This document shows, in pieces, positions 44,251-53,154 of a stretch of 64,000 nt of DNA. The notes below the pieces were generated by a model that was not told the origin of the DNA, did no database searches, and saw nothing but the letters and a program-made list of their open reading frames with translations. The stretch comes from an uncultured bacterium. Lineage in GTDB: Bacteria; Actinomycetota; Coriobacteriia; Coriobacteriales; Eggerthellaceae. Position 1 is the first letter of the stretch. The number at the start of each line of letters is the position of its first letter. Location of the stretch: positions 25,242 to 89,241 of the forward strand of contig CAJMPP010000002.1 of the NCBI GenBank assembly GCA_905215325.1. The letters run 5' to 3'. A program made the position numbers and the translations under genes.

Positions 44251-46512
44251 CTATTCCCCGTCCGCCGTCGGCACTTCGCCCGTCTCGATGATGCGCAGCA
44301 GCGCCGCCTCGTCCAGCACGGGGACTCCCAGTGCCACGGCCTTGTCGTACTTGCTGCCCGCCGCCTCGCCGGCAACCACGTAGCTGGTCTTCTTCGACAC
44401 GCTGCCCGATACCTTCGCACCGCGCGCCTTCAGCGCCGCGCCGGCCTCGTCGCGCTTCATGACGCTTTGCGTCAGGCTGCCGGTCAACACGAACGTCAGC
44501 CCTTCAAGCGTCTGCGGCAGCGCATCGGCGGCCGCAGCCTCCACGTCGTCGGCCAGACGCACGCCATGCTTCGCCAACCGCTCAATGACCTGCACGTTGT
44601 CGGGCGTGCGCAGGAACAGGTACGTGGAATGCGCGATCTTCGGCCCCACGCCGTCCACTGCCGCCAGCTGCCCCTCGGTAGCCGCCATCAGCGCGTCCAT
44701 GCTCGGGAACGCGCGCGCCAGCGTTTCGGCCATGGTTTTGCCCACGTGGCGCATGCCCAGGCCGAACAGCGGGCGGGCGAACGGACGCATACGCGACTCG
44801 TCGATGGCCGCCACCAGCTTCTTCGCGATGGTCTGCCCCAGGCAGATCGGCTCGCCCTCCTTGTTCGTGCGACCCGTCTGCAGCTGCGCCAGCTCCACCT
44901 CGTCGAGCGTGTAGTAGTCCGCCACGTCGCTCACACGGCCGGATTCCACCAACCGGCGCACGATCTCCTCGCCCATGCCGTCGATGTCCATGGCACCGCG
45001 GCTGGCCCAATGCAGCAGGCGCTCAAGCGCCTGAGCAGGGCAATCGATGGAAATGCAACGGTAATCGGCCTCGCCGTCCTCGCGAACCACGGGGCTGCCG
45101 CAGCTTGGGCACTCCTTGGGCATGCTCCAGGGCCGCGAATCGTCCGGACGCAGGCTGAGCACGGGGCCCAGCACCTCGGGGATCACGTCGCCGGCCTTGC
45201 GCACGATGACCGTGTCGCCCACGCGCACGTCCTTGCGCAGCACCTCGTCCTCGTTGTGCAGCGTGGCGCGGGCCACGGTCGAGCCCGCCACCAGCACCGG
45301 GTCCATCTCCGCCACCGGCGTTAGCTTGCCCGTGCGCCCCACCTGCACGGTGATATCGCGCAAAAGCGTGGTCTTCTCCTCGGGCGGGAACTTGAACGCG
45401 ATGGCCCAGCGAGGCGCACGGGCCGTGTAGCCCATGGCCTCCTGCTGCGCAAAGGAGTTCACCTTCACCACCACGCCGTCGATGTCGTACGGCAGCGCGT
45501 CGCGGCGCTCCAGGCTTTTGCGGCAGAACTCGTGCACCTCTTCCACGCTGCTCACCAGCGCGATGTCGGGGTTCACGTGGAATCCCGCTTCGCCCAACCA
45601 CTTGAGCAGGTCCCACTGCGTTTCCGCCACCAGTTTGCGCTCGTCGCCCACGGCGTACACGAACGTGGACAGGTCGCGGTGCGCCGTGATCTGCGGGTCC
45701 TTCTGGCGAAGGCTACCGGCGGCGGCATTGCGCGGGTTGGCGAACGGCTGCTTGCCGTTGGACTCGGCGGCGGCGTTGAGCGCCTCGAAGCTGGTCTTGG
45801 GCATGTAGCATTCGCCGCGCAGCTCGATGGAGGCATCGGCGTCGCGGATGCCGGACAGGGCGCCGTCGCGAAGGCGCAGCGGCACGTCCTTCACCGTGCG
45901 CACGTTCACCGTGATGTCCTCGCCCGTGGTGCCGTCGCCGCGCGTGGCCGCGCGGATAAGGCGGCCGCCCTCGTACGTGAACGCCACCGACGAGCCGTCG
46001 ATCTTCAGCTCGCACACCAGTTCAGGGATGGTGCCGAAGAACTCCTTGACGCGCGCCAGCCATTCGTCAAGCTCCTCGGCGCCCATGGCGTCGTCGAGCG
46101 AATACATGCGGCGCTCATGCTGGATGGGCGCGAACTGCTCGCCCACGTAACCGCCCACGCGCTGCGTGGGGCTGGACGGGTCGATGAGCTCGGGATGCGC
46201 CGCCTCGAGCGCGCGCAGCTCGTGCATCAGCGAGTCGAACGCGGCGTCGCTGATGGCGGGCGCGTCCTTGGCGTAGTACAGGTAGCTGTTGTGCTCGATC
46301 TCGCGGCGCAGCGCCTCGATGCGCGCCGCCGGATGGCCGGTCGCCTCCGCCAGCGCCTCCCCGCTTAGCAGGGACTGCTGCTCGATGGCCTGATCGTTCG
46401 CCTGGTTGGTTGCGGAGCTGCCCACCTGGCCGCCCGCCAGGACGCTTGCCTTGTCGCTCGGTCGCCCGTTCACCCGGTCGTTCATCTGGCCGTCCACCTG
46501 CTCATTCGCCAT
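44251..46512 (-). CDS. ligA: NAD-dependent DNA ligase
   Basis: It seals nicks in replication and repair using NAD. The 753-residue protein has the adenylation lysine at about 170 (CELKIDGSS) and an OB-fold with FKFPPEEKTTLL. The four-cysteine zinc site is CPSCGSPVVREDGEADYRC with the last Cys in ISIDCPAQ. Helix-hairpin-helix repeats and a C-terminal BRCT domain (LEGLTFVLTGSLTQSV) follow. Compared with typical LigA the N-terminus is extended by about 50 Asn/Gln/Asp/Gly-rich residues. The start at 46512 has GAAAGGG; the frame stays open another 89 codons without signals. Confidence 0.96.
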   Translation of the reverse strand: MANEQVDGQMNDRVNGRPSDKASVLAGGQVGSSATNQANDQAIEQQSLLSGEALAEATGHPAARIEALRREIEHNSYLYYAKDAPAISDAAFDSLMHELRALEAAHPELIDPSSPTQRVGGYVGEQFAPIQHERRMYSLDDAMGAEELDEWLARVKEFFGTIPELVCELKIDGSSVAFTYEGGRLIRAATRGDGTTGEDITVNVRTVKDVPLRLRDGALSGIRDADASIELRGECYMPKTSFEALNAAAESNGKQPFANPRNAAAGSLRQKDPQITAHRDLSTFVYAVGDERKLVAETQWDLLKWLGEAGFHVNPDIALVSSVEEVHEFCRKSLERRDALPYDIDGVVVKVNSFAQQEAMGYTARAPRWAIAFKFPPEEKTTLLRDITVQVGRTGKLTPVAEMDPVLVAGSTVARATLHNEDEVLRKDVRVGDTVIVRKAGDVIPEVLGPVLSLRPDDSRPWSMPKECPSCGSPVVREDGEADYRCISIDCPAQALERLLHWASRGAMDIDGMGEEIVRRLVESGRVSDVADYYTLDEVELAQLQTGRTNKEGEPICLGQTIAKKLVAAIDESRMRPFARPLFGLGMRHVGKTMAETLARAFPSMDALMAATEGQLAAVDGVGPKIAHSTYLFLRTPDNVQVIERLAKHGVRLADDVEAAAADALPQTLEGLTFVLTGSLTQSVMKRDEAGAALKARGAKVSGSVSKKTSYVVAGEAAGSKYDKAVALGVPVLDEAALLRIIETGEVPTADGE

Positions 46513-46851
46513 CTCAAGCCCTTTCGCTCGCCGCCTCGTCCGCAGCTCCGTCCGCTGTCTTGTTCGCAGCCTCATCTGCCGCTTCGTCCGGCGCAGCACC
46601 GCGCAGCCGCACGATGCCCGCCGACAAGAAAGCCTCGGGCACATGCCCGAGGCCCATTTTTCCGTTGCGATTTTATCACGCAAGCACAGCGCCAGCCGAA
46701 ACCCGACCGAGCGCACATGTCCCAACCCGGCCAACATCACAACGCTACCGGACGAACACGTCTTCGCCCGGCGAACCAACCGACGCGCCCGCTCACCCGC
46801 CTACCGAGGGGCCGGCGGGCGCACATATCTCAACCTGGTCAACCCGCAGCG
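46513..46851. other. intergenic region upstream of ligA
   Basis: These 339 bases hold the ligA 5' region and a terminator-like hairpin at 46,632-46,653. No gene was recognised. Confidence 0.6.
46627..46659 (-). terminator. strong hairpin between the HdeD-like gene and ligA
   Basis: GCCTCGGGCA (46632-46641) pairs perfectly with TGCCCGAGGC (46644-46653). T-rich tracts follow on both strands (TTTCTT on minus, ATTTTT on plus), so it could end transcription from either side. Confidence 0.7.
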
Positions 46852-47376
46852 CTACATCGTGATATAGCGTCCCGCGTTCCAGCCGTACACCATCAGGGTT
46901 GCGGCGCGCACCAGCAGGATGATGGCCAAAAACACGCTGAGCATCTGAGGCGCCACGAAGAACGCGATGCCGCACAACACGTTCAGCACGCCGCTGAACA
47001 GGGCCCATCCCCACATCGGCACGCCCCAACCGTGCGCCTTCACCGATGCGATGACCTCGAACACGCCGAACGCCACGAAGCACACGCCCACCAACCACGG
47101 CACCACCGCCGAAAACGCAAGCGGATGCAGCAAGAAGATCAGGCCCAGCAGCACGTCGATGATGGCGTAGGCAAGCTCCCAGCCGCTACGCGGCAGGATG
47201 TTGCGCAACCTGATATAGCTGACGATGTCGAACACGCCCGCCACCAGGAAGAACGCGCCCACCACGGCCGCTATGGTCACAATGGTCAGCCCCGGTGCCA
47301 ACATACAGAAGAAGCCGGCCGCCGCCAAGGCGACGCCCGCGAAGATCAATCCCCAATCGTGCTTACTCGCGCTCAT
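46852..47376 (-). CDS. HdeD/DUF308-family membrane protein
   Basis: A 174-residue protein with six predicted helices arranged as three repeated pairs, as in HdeD (acid-resistance membrane protein) relatives. Segments include GLIFAGVALAAAGFFCMLAP and WALFSGVLNVLCGIAFFVAP. The start at 47376 has GGGGAAAGGGG in front. Upstream the frame stays open for 63 more codons made of 9-residue degenerate repeats; whether any of this is translated is unclear. The function of family members is not well defined. Confidence 0.8.
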   Translation of the reverse strand: MSASKHDWGLIFAGVALAAAGFFCMLAPGLTIVTIAAVVGAFFLVAGVFDIVSYIRLRNILPRSGWELAYAIIDVLLGLIFLLHPLAFSAVVPWLVGVCFVAFGVFEVIASVKAHGWGVPMWGWALFSGVLNVLCGIAFFVAPQMLSVFLAIILLVRAATLMVYGWNAGRYITM

Positions 47377-47397
47377 GATGCGCCCCTTTCCCCGATA

Positions 47398-47559
47398 ACC
47401 TTTCATGCGAAACGACTTTTCGCCCCTATCGTATCGGACGGGCTTTCCCGTCGCTATCGCATTGGACGAGATTCCCGCCCCTTTCGCGCGGGACGGGCTC
47501 CCCATCCCCTTCGTGTTAAGCGGATTCCCCGCTCGATAGCGCATCGGACAGACCCCCAC
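47398..47559. repeat. degenerate 27-base tandem repeats, about six units
   Basis: Units at about 47398, 47425, 47452, 47479, 47506 and 47533 share a pattern of the type CC-TATCG-N4-GGACGGG-N3-TCCC. The length is a multiple of three, and on the minus strand the array is open and in frame with the HdeD-like gene, reading as 9-residue repeats. Confidence 0.7.
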
Positions 47560-47893
47560 CCTCAACGTCTACTCTATTGTACTCAAGGTCGCGAAGGCGC
47601 AGCAATCAATCGGCAAATCGTAACGCGCCCGTAGTCCACGCCGCCGCAAAAGCTCACCTTTCGCGCAGAATCCTTCATCAACCGCGATAGTCCGTTTTTT
47701 TGTACGGGATTCCTCATCAATCTCAACAGTCCGCATCGCACGCGCGTTTTCACGCTGGCCGCAAAGCTCGCCTTTCATCAGAGCCCCTCTCGTACGAAAG
47801 GGGCTCTCAACACGCGCAGGATCCTGCACGAACCTCAATAGCCCACCTCACGTGCCCGATCCCCCTTCGCACGCAAAAAGCCGACTAACACGC

Positions 47894-47925
47894 AAAACGC
47901 CCCGTTCCAGTTGGAGCGGGGCGTT
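47894..47925 (-). terminator. intrinsic terminator of cysK
   Basis: AACGCCCCG and CGGGGCGTT with an inner TCCA/TGGA pairing make a long stem (47896-47925). On the minus strand it is followed by TTTTGCG. It lies 65 bases after the cysK stop. Confidence 0.85.
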
Positions 47926-47989
47926 CTCGCCGAGTTCTCATATTCGCCAGCCTGCGGCTTTTCGCCGCAAAGCAGGCGGTTTGCGTTCC

Positions 47990-48919
47990 CTAGAAGTTGA
48001 ACATTGCCGTGGACAGGTAACGCTCGCCAGTGTCGGGGAGCACCGCCACGATCAGCTTGCCCTTGTTCTCGGGACGCTGCGCCAGCTTCGTTGCGGCGGC
48101 AACCGCGGCGCCGGAGGAGATGCCCACCAGCAGGCCGTCCTTGCCTGCCAGCTCGCGACCGGCCTGGAACGCCTCCTCGTCGGTGATGGGCATCACTTCG
48201 TCGTAGACCGACTGGTCCAGCGTATCGGGCACGAAGCCCGCACCGATGCCCTGGATCTTGTGCGCGCCGCCATGACCCTCGCTCAGCACCGGGGAGCCGG
48301 CGGGCTCCACGGCGACCACCTTGATGTCGGGGTTCTGCGACTTCAGGTACTTGCCCGTGCCGGAAAGCGTGCCGCCGGTGCCCACGCCGGCGACCAGGAT
48401 GTCCACCTTGCCGTCGGTGTCCGCCCAGATCTCAGGGCCGGTGGTACGCTCGTGGACAGCAGGGTTGGCCGGGTTGGTGAACTGGCTGGGGATGAACGAG
48501 TTCGGGATCTCCTCGGCCAGCTCGGACGCACGGGCGATGGCGCCCTTCATGCCCTTGCTGCCGTCGGTCAGCACCAGCTCGGCGCCGTAGGCCTTCATGA
48601 GGTTGCGACGCTCGACCGACATGGTTTCGGGCATGGTGATGATGATGCGGTTGCCGCGAGCAGCGGCCAGCGAGCACAGGCCGATGCCGGTGTTGCCGGA
48701 GGTCGGCTCGATGATGACAGTGTCGGCATCCAGCTTGCCCTCGGCCTCGGCCTGGTCGAGCATCGCCTTCGCGATACGGTCCTTCACCGAACCGGCAGGG
48801 TTGAACAGCTCCACCTTGCCCACGATAGTGGCCTCAAGGTTGTGGTTCTTCTCGTAGTTGGACAGCTCCACCAACGGGGTGCCGCCGATCAACTCGGACA
48901 CGCTCTTGTGGATGGTCAT
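47990..48919 (-). CDS. cysK: cysteine synthase (O-acetylserine sulfhydrylase)
   Basis: A PLP enzyme that makes L-cysteine from O-acetylserine and sulfide. The 309-residue protein starts MTIHKSVSELIGGTPLVEL and contains the PLP-lysine region NPAGSVKDRIAKAMLD, the substrate loop EPTSGNTGIGL, and the phosphate-binding GVGTGGTLSGTGKYL. The start at 48919 has AGAGGAAC; a longer frame to 48976 lacks one. It lies 200 bases downstream of an Rrf2 regulator gene and has a candidate site for it in the promoter. Confidence 0.96.
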   Translation of the reverse strand: MTIHKSVSELIGGTPLVELSNYEKNHNLEATIVGKVELFNPAGSVKDRIAKAMLDQAEAEGKLDADTVIIEPTSGNTGIGLCSLAAARGNRIIITMPETMSVERRNLMKAYGAELVLTDGSKGMKGAIARASELAEEIPNSFIPSQFTNPANPAVHERTTGPEIWADTDGKVDILVAGVGTGGTLSGTGKYLKSQNPDIKVVAVEPAGSPVLSEGHGGAHKIQGIGAGFVPDTLDQSVYDEVMPITDEEAFQAGRELAGKDGLLVGISSGAAVAAATKLAQRPENKGKLIVAVLPDTGERYLSTAMFNF

Positions 48920-48983
48920 GATGTTCCTCTCTCGCTTGCCCGCCGTTGATTGCCACGTACGGAACGTCGTTTTCATGCCTGTT

Positions 48984-49011
48984 ATCCTACTATGTCTCTA
49001 GGCAATGTCAA
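48984..49011 (-). promoter_or_regulatory. cysK promoter with a candidate Rrf2 operator
   Basis: On the minus strand a perfect TTGACA (49006-49011) and TAGGAT (48984-48989) are 16 bases apart. Between them lies CCTA-N9-TAGG (48986-49002). On the plus strand CTAGGCAAT here matches CTAGGGAAT in front of the Rrf2 gene. Confidence 0.6.
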
Positions 49012-49086
49012 TATCTATTTCGGAATATTATCCCGTATTTCCGGCGGCTTGGTGGGTTATAAATCGTTTCCCCAGGTGAATAGCGA

Positions 49087-49116
49087 AAAGGCGCAAGCTC
49101 GAAAGCTCACGCCTTT
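49087..49116 (-). terminator. terminator after the Rrf2 regulator gene
   Basis: AAAGGCG (49087-49093) pairs with CGCCTTT (49110-49116), extended by AGCT/AGCT around a TTCG loop, with TTTTCG following on the minus strand, four bases after the gene. Confidence 0.8.
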
Positions 49117-49119
49117 CCG

Positions 49120-49557
49120 TTAGATCGAATAGCTATCCGCCGCCACCGCTGAATGCTCGTCGATGATACTCTGCAGCGTGATGCCACCCAGATACTCGTT
49201 GATCACCTTGTACAGCCCTCGCCACACGCCCAGCTCCATGCAGGGAACCGCCATATTGCAGTCGAAGGTGTCGTCCTCCAAACACGACGCCGGCGCAAGC
49301 GAGCCCTCGGTGACCCGCAGCACGTCCAACACGGTGATCACGCTGGCCGGCTTCGCCAGCTGATAGCCGCCGGCAGCGCCGCGCACCGAACGCACCAGCT
49401 TTGCCGTGACCACGTTCGACACGATCTGCTCCAGGTACTTCTTCGAGATGCCCAGCGATTCCGACACTTCCTTCAGCGACACGGGGCCACCGCCGTCGTG
49501 TTCCGCCAGATACAACATCAAGCGAACCGCGTACAGGCCCTTCGTTGAGATTTTCAT
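49120..49557 (-). CDS. Rrf2-family transcriptional regulator (CymR/IscR-like)
   Basis: A 145-residue winged-helix regulator starting MKISTKGLYAVRLMLYLAEH, with the recognition helix in SLGISKKYLEQIVSNVV. Three cysteines lie in SCLEDDTFDCNMAVPCMEL (C-x7-C-x5-C). IscR-type iron-sulfur binders usually have C-x5-7-C-x5-C, so a cluster is possible here. It lies next to cysK, as CymR does in Firmicutes, and may link cysteine or Fe-S status to cysteine synthesis. The start at 49557 fits the family N-terminus exactly. Confidence 0.9.
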   Translation of the reverse strand: MKISTKGLYAVRLMLYLAEHDGGGPVSLKEVSESLGISKKYLEQIVSNVVTAKLVRSVRGAAGGYQLAKPASVITVLDVLRVTEGSLAPASCLEDDTFDCNMAVPCMELGVWRGLYKVINEYLGGITLQSIIDEHSAVAADSYSI

Positions 49558-49633
49558 GCGCGCTGCCGCCTTTCTTCCACAGAGGCAAGGCGCCAGCGGC
49601 TGAAACGCCGACGCCGTTGATTGCAACCCTTAC

Positions 49634-49659
49634 AGTATACCCTCTCCACCTAGGGAATA
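49634..49659 (-). promoter_or_regulatory. Rrf2 gene promoter with self-regulatory site (candidate)
   Basis: On the minus strand TATACT (49634-49639) is the -10 candidate. The adjacent CCCT-N8-AGGG (49640-49655) and CTAGGGAAT resemble the cysK promoter site, suggesting autoregulation. Confidence 0.45.
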
Positions 49660-49672
49660 TGCTGTGATTCAG

Positions 49673-52081
49673 CTAGCGCCGGGGCGCTTTCCCACGGGCT
49701 TCGTCGCCTTTGCCGCCGCGCCCGCCGTTCGGGGAGCCGCCGCGCTTGCCCGCGTTCGCGCCACCTCCCGCGCCCTGGCGGCGCTTGCCGGCACCAGCCG
49801 CGCCGTGGGCACCGAAAGCGCTCCTGTCGACGCCCGAACCCTGGCCGCTTTCGCGGCCATTCGGCCTACGCGTCGCGTTCTTCGCGCCCGCCACGCCCTT
49901 CTTCGCGCCAGCGCCGTGCCCGCCTTCGCTCTTATAGGGCCTGATCAGGCATTTTGGCCCGAATCCGATCAGGTCTGTGCGGCCCGCCTTGCGCAGCGCC
50001 TCCATCACCAGGTCATGATTCTTCGGGTCGCGATACTGGATGAGCGCACGCTGCAGCGCCTTCTCGTGCGGGCTTTTCGGCACGAACACGCGCTCCATGG
50101 TGCGCGGGTCCACGCCCGTGAAGTACATGGCCGTGGACATGGTGGACGGCGTGGGGTAGAAATCCTGCACCTGCTCGGGGTTGAACCCCATGTCGCGCAC
50201 GTATTCCGCCAGCTCGATGGCCTCGTCGAGCGTGCTGCCAGGGTGCGACGACATCAGGTACGGCACCACGAATTGCTTCAGCCCACAAGCGTCGTTGGCC
50301 TGCTGGAACAGCTTCACGAACTTCTCGTACACCTGATGCTGCGGCTTGCCCATCACGCCGAGCACGGCGTTGGAAACGTGCTCGGGCGCCACGCGCAGCT
50401 GCCCGCTCACGTGATGCTCGCACAGCTCGCGCACGAACGCCTCGCCCTTGCTGCGGTCCGCCAGCACGTAGTCGAAGCGGATGCCCGAGCGCACGAACAC
50501 CTTCTTCACGCCCGGCAGCTGACGTAGTTCGCGCAAAAGCTGCAGGTAGTCCGTGTGGTCGGCGTTCAGCTTGCGGCACGGCTGCGGCGTCAGGCAATGC
50601 TTGTTGCGGCACGCGCCGCGACGTAGCTGCGCATCGCAGGCAGGCTGGCGATAGTCCGCCGTGGGGCCGCCCACGTCGTGGATGTAGCCCTTGAATTCCG
50701 GGTCGGCGATCATCTGCTTCGCCTCTTCCACGATGGACTCATGGCTGCGCACCTGCACGATGCGCCCCTGGTGAAACGTCAGCGCGCAAAACGCGCACTC
50801 GCCGAAGCAGCCGCGATTGCTGGTCAGGCTGAACTTCACCTCGCGGATGGCCGGGATGCCGCCGGCTTCCTCGTACATGGGGTGATACGCGCGCGCATAC
50901 GGCAAGCGGTACACCGCGTCCATCTCCGAGGTGGTCAACGGTTTGCTCGGCGGGTTCTGCACCACGAATTCGTGGTCGGAATAGGGTTCCACCAGGCGTT
51001 TTCCCGTGAAGGGATCGCTGTTGCCGTATTGCACGTTAAAGCTGCGCGCATACTCGAGGTTATCCTTCTGCATGCTGTCGAACGAGGGCAGCAGCTCGAA
51101 ATCGTACACGTGCTCAAGCGTTTTCGCGCGATACACCGTGCCGTCGATGAACGTGATGTCGGACACGTCAAGCCCAGCCGCTAGCGCATCGGCGATCTCC
51201 ACGATGGAATGCTCGCCCATGCCGTAGCTGACCAGGTCGGCACCGGAGTCAAGCAGGATCGAACGCTTCAGCTTGTCCGACCAGTAATCATAATGAGCCA
51301 AACGGCGAAGTGATGCCTCGATGCCGCCCAGCACGATGGGAACGTCCTTGTACGTACGGCGAATCAAGTTTCCGTAGACCACCGCCGCGCGATCGGGACG
51401 AAGCCCCATTTCGCCGCCGGGCGAGAACGCATCGGTGCTGCGATGCTTCTTGGCAACCGTGTAGTGGTTCACCATCGAGTCCATGTTGCCAGCGGAAACC
51501 AGGAATCCCAGCCGAGGCCTCCCCAATACCGTGACGCTTTCCGGGTCGCGCCAATCAGGCTGACAAATCACGCCCACCTTGTAGTGATTGGCCTCGAGCA
51601 GGCGCGTGATAATGGCCATACCGAACGAGGGATGGTCAACGTAAGCATCGCCGCACACGAACACGAAGTCGCAGCAGTCCCAACCGCGCTCCTCCATATC
51701 GGCACGGCTCACCGGCAAGAACGCACTGCGCGGAGGCAGGGCGGCCTTGGGCTTTGCCTGCTTTGCCGCAGAGGTCGCACCAGCCGCTGCGCGAGAGGGG
51801 CGCATCTTGCCGGAACTATGCGGGCTGTGGGGCTTTCCCATCCCGCGGCGACCTTGTCGGCCGGCACCGCCGTGCCCGCAAGGCGTCCCCGAGGAAGTTG
51901 CGCTGCGGGCGTCCTGCTTCCCGCGCGCGACGCCCGATCGATTTTGCCCCGTAGCCTTCCTGCCGCTTTCGCCCCTTGAGCCGCCTTGCGCGTTTGCGCG
52001 ACGGGACGGCTTGCCGCTTCGATTCCCCGTGCGTCCCTCGGATGCGCTTTGCGACCCTTGACCTTTATTCCCTTGTTTCAC
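49673..52081 (-). CDS. ygiQ: YgiQ-family radical SAM protein with low-complexity ends
   Basis: The 802-residue protein has the radical-SAM cluster motif C-x3-C-x2-C in NRGCFGECAFCALTFHQGR, preceded by the UPF0313/YgiQ N-terminal domain (DFVFVCGDAYVDHPSFGMAI, VLGGIEASLRRLAHYDYWSD). The family's activity is not established. Both ends are unusual: about 115 Gly/Ser/Arg-rich residues at the N-terminus and about 60 Gly/Ala/Arg-rich residues at the C-terminus, neither found in ordinary YgiQ. These basic tails could bind nucleic acid (inference). It starts at a GTG with AGGCGG in front and lies eight bases after the DUF4013-like gene. Confidence 0.9.
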   Translation of the reverse strand: MKQGNKGQGSQSASEGRTGNRSGKPSRRANAQGGSRGESGRKATGQNRSGVARGKQDARSATSSGTPCGHGGAGRQGRRGMGKPHSPHSSGKMRPSRAAAGATSAAKQAKPKAALPPRSAFLPVSRADMEERGWDCCDFVFVCGDAYVDHPSFGMAIITRLLEANHYKVGVICQPDWRDPESVTVLGRPRLGFLVSAGNMDSMVNHYTVAKKHRSTDAFSPGGEMGLRPDRAAVVYGNLIRRTYKDVPIVLGGIEASLRRLAHYDYWSDKLKRSILLDSGADLVSYGMGEHSIVEIADALAAGLDVSDITFIDGTVYRAKTLEHVYDFELLPSFDSMQKDNLEYARSFNVQYGNSDPFTGKRLVEPYSDHEFVVQNPPSKPLTTSEMDAVYRLPYARAYHPMYEEAGGIPAIREVKFSLTSNRGCFGECAFCALTFHQGRIVQVRSHESIVEEAKQMIADPEFKGYIHDVGGPTADYRQPACDAQLRRGACRNKHCLTPQPCRKLNADHTDYLQLLRELRQLPGVKKVFVRSGIRFDYVLADRSKGEAFVRELCEHHVSGQLRVAPEHVSNAVLGVMGKPQHQVYEKFVKLFQQANDACGLKQFVVPYLMSSHPGSTLDEAIELAEYVRDMGFNPEQVQDFYPTPSTMSTAMYFTGVDPRTMERVFVPKSPHEKALQRALIQYRDPKNHDLVMEALRKAGRTDLIGFGPKCLIRPYKSEGGHGAGAKKGVAGAKNATRRPNGRESGQGSGVDRSAFGAHGAAGAGKRRQGAGGGANAGKRGGSPNGGRGGKGDEARGKAPRR

Positions 52082-52089
52082 GGAACCGC

Positions 52090-52950
52090 CTATCTTGGCG
52101 CCCCGCCGGACGCCATCTCGAACGGCATGGGGTCATCCTGACCGCGCCACGCCGGAACGTCGAATTGCCTCGTCCAGTATCCCACGGCACGCGCCTGCAT
52201 CACCACCGCGAACGACGATGCCGCCGAAACTACCACAGCCAAGGCAAGACAGATGACGACCAGGCACATACCCGCAGCGATGATAAGCATCATGTCGGGC
52301 GCAGCACCGTTGGAGAACAGCCCATACGCTCCCACGCCGATAACGCCCCCGACCAAAAGCGACCCGACGATCCCCGTAACCACCGCCGGCACGATGGCGA
52401 GCGCAATGGAAAGCCCCAGCACGCGCAGCAGACCCTTCATATCATGACGCATCATAGCCCACAAGCGAGGAATCTGAAAACCAGGCCCCAACCTGCCATA
52501 GATGCTCGCACGCATGGAGGCCACCAGGAAGAACATGACAGATGCCAAAGAAACCGCAAGGCTGAACAGGGAATACACCGGGCTTACTATCGCAGCACTG
52601 CCGACACCGCCCCAAACGGCATGCGAAACATTGCTCAAACCGCGTCCCGCAAGCGCATCCCAGCAACCTTCGAGCGCACTCGGGATAACCACGCAGCACA
52701 CGACGCAGATAACAAGCACGATGAGCCCGCGTCGATACAGCAGGCCATCCTCGTTTCCGAAAATGCGCGCAGGCAGGGGCATATGCACGCCCCAGGCGAT
52801 ATCGCGCGCCCAGCCGAACGCATAGCCCAGCAGCACCACCGGACCGAACACCGGGATGAACGCGATAAGGCCTAGCAAGAACATCTTCCCCAGCCAGCCC
52901 TGCGAGCTTTTCACGTCGTTCCATGCGGCGCTGAAATACCCTGTCTGCAT
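52090..52950 (-). CDS. DUF4013-like membrane protein
   Basis: A 286-residue integral membrane protein with about six predicted helices. Its N-terminus (YFSAAWNDVKSSQGWLGKMF, then LLGLIAFIPVFGPVVLLGYA) resembles DUF4013 proteins, which are common in Actinobacteria and archaea but have no known role. It starts at 52950 with GGGGAAGGGAG in front. It is probably co-transcribed with ygiQ eight bases downstream. Confidence 0.75.
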   Translation of the reverse strand: MQTGYFSAAWNDVKSSQGWLGKMFLLGLIAFIPVFGPVVLLGYAFGWARDIAWGVHMPLPARIFGNEDGLLYRRGLIVLVICVVCCVVIPSALEGCWDALAGRGLSNVSHAVWGGVGSAAIVSPVYSLFSLAVSLASVMFFLVASMRASIYGRLGPGFQIPRLWAMMRHDMKGLLRVLGLSIALAIVPAVVTGIVGSLLVGGVIGVGAYGLFSNGAAPDMMLIIAAGMCLVVICLALAVVVSAASSFAVVMQARAVGYWTRQFDVPAWRGQDDPMPFEMASGGAPR

Positions 52951-53098
52951 GGCGCTCCCTTCCCCGTCGTATCCCTTTGCGATGAACCGAATTGTCATCC
53001 CGGAACGTTACACGCCCAACGCAAGCAACGCCGCATCCGTAACCATTCTGTTGCGTTCCGAAGACGGGCCAAGCACCGGGCCCGTCCCCTGCTCACAA

Positions 53099-53130
53099 CA
53101 AAAAAGGACCCGCTGCAAGCAGCGGGTCCT
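53099..53130 (-). terminator. intrinsic terminator of the rplJ-rplL operon
   Basis: AGGACCCGCTGC (53105-53116) pairs perfectly with GCAGCGGGTCCT (53119-53130). On the minus strand it is followed by six T. It lies 25 bases after rplL. Confidence 0.93.
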
Positions 53131-53154
53131 GTAAAAGCAGTCGGAAGACTGAAT

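Larger units (their letters stand above)
47377..47989. other. repeat-rich intergenic region
   Basis: This 613-base stretch contains the 27-base tandem repeats (47,398-47,559). It also has two imperfect copies of a roughly 40-base unit near 47,670-47,750 (shared ATTCCTCATCAA / ATCCTTCATCAA and AGTCCG), a hairpin GAGCCCCT...AGGGGCTC near 47,785-47,810, and the cysK terminator. A short minus-strand open frame (47,569-47,838) is probably a by-product of the repeats. Confidence 0.6.

Noticed and set aside
48920..49119. Possible SAM or T-box riboswitch in front of cysK
   Set aside because: The leader after the predicted promoter is only about 60 bases, too short for either, and no conserved box was seen.
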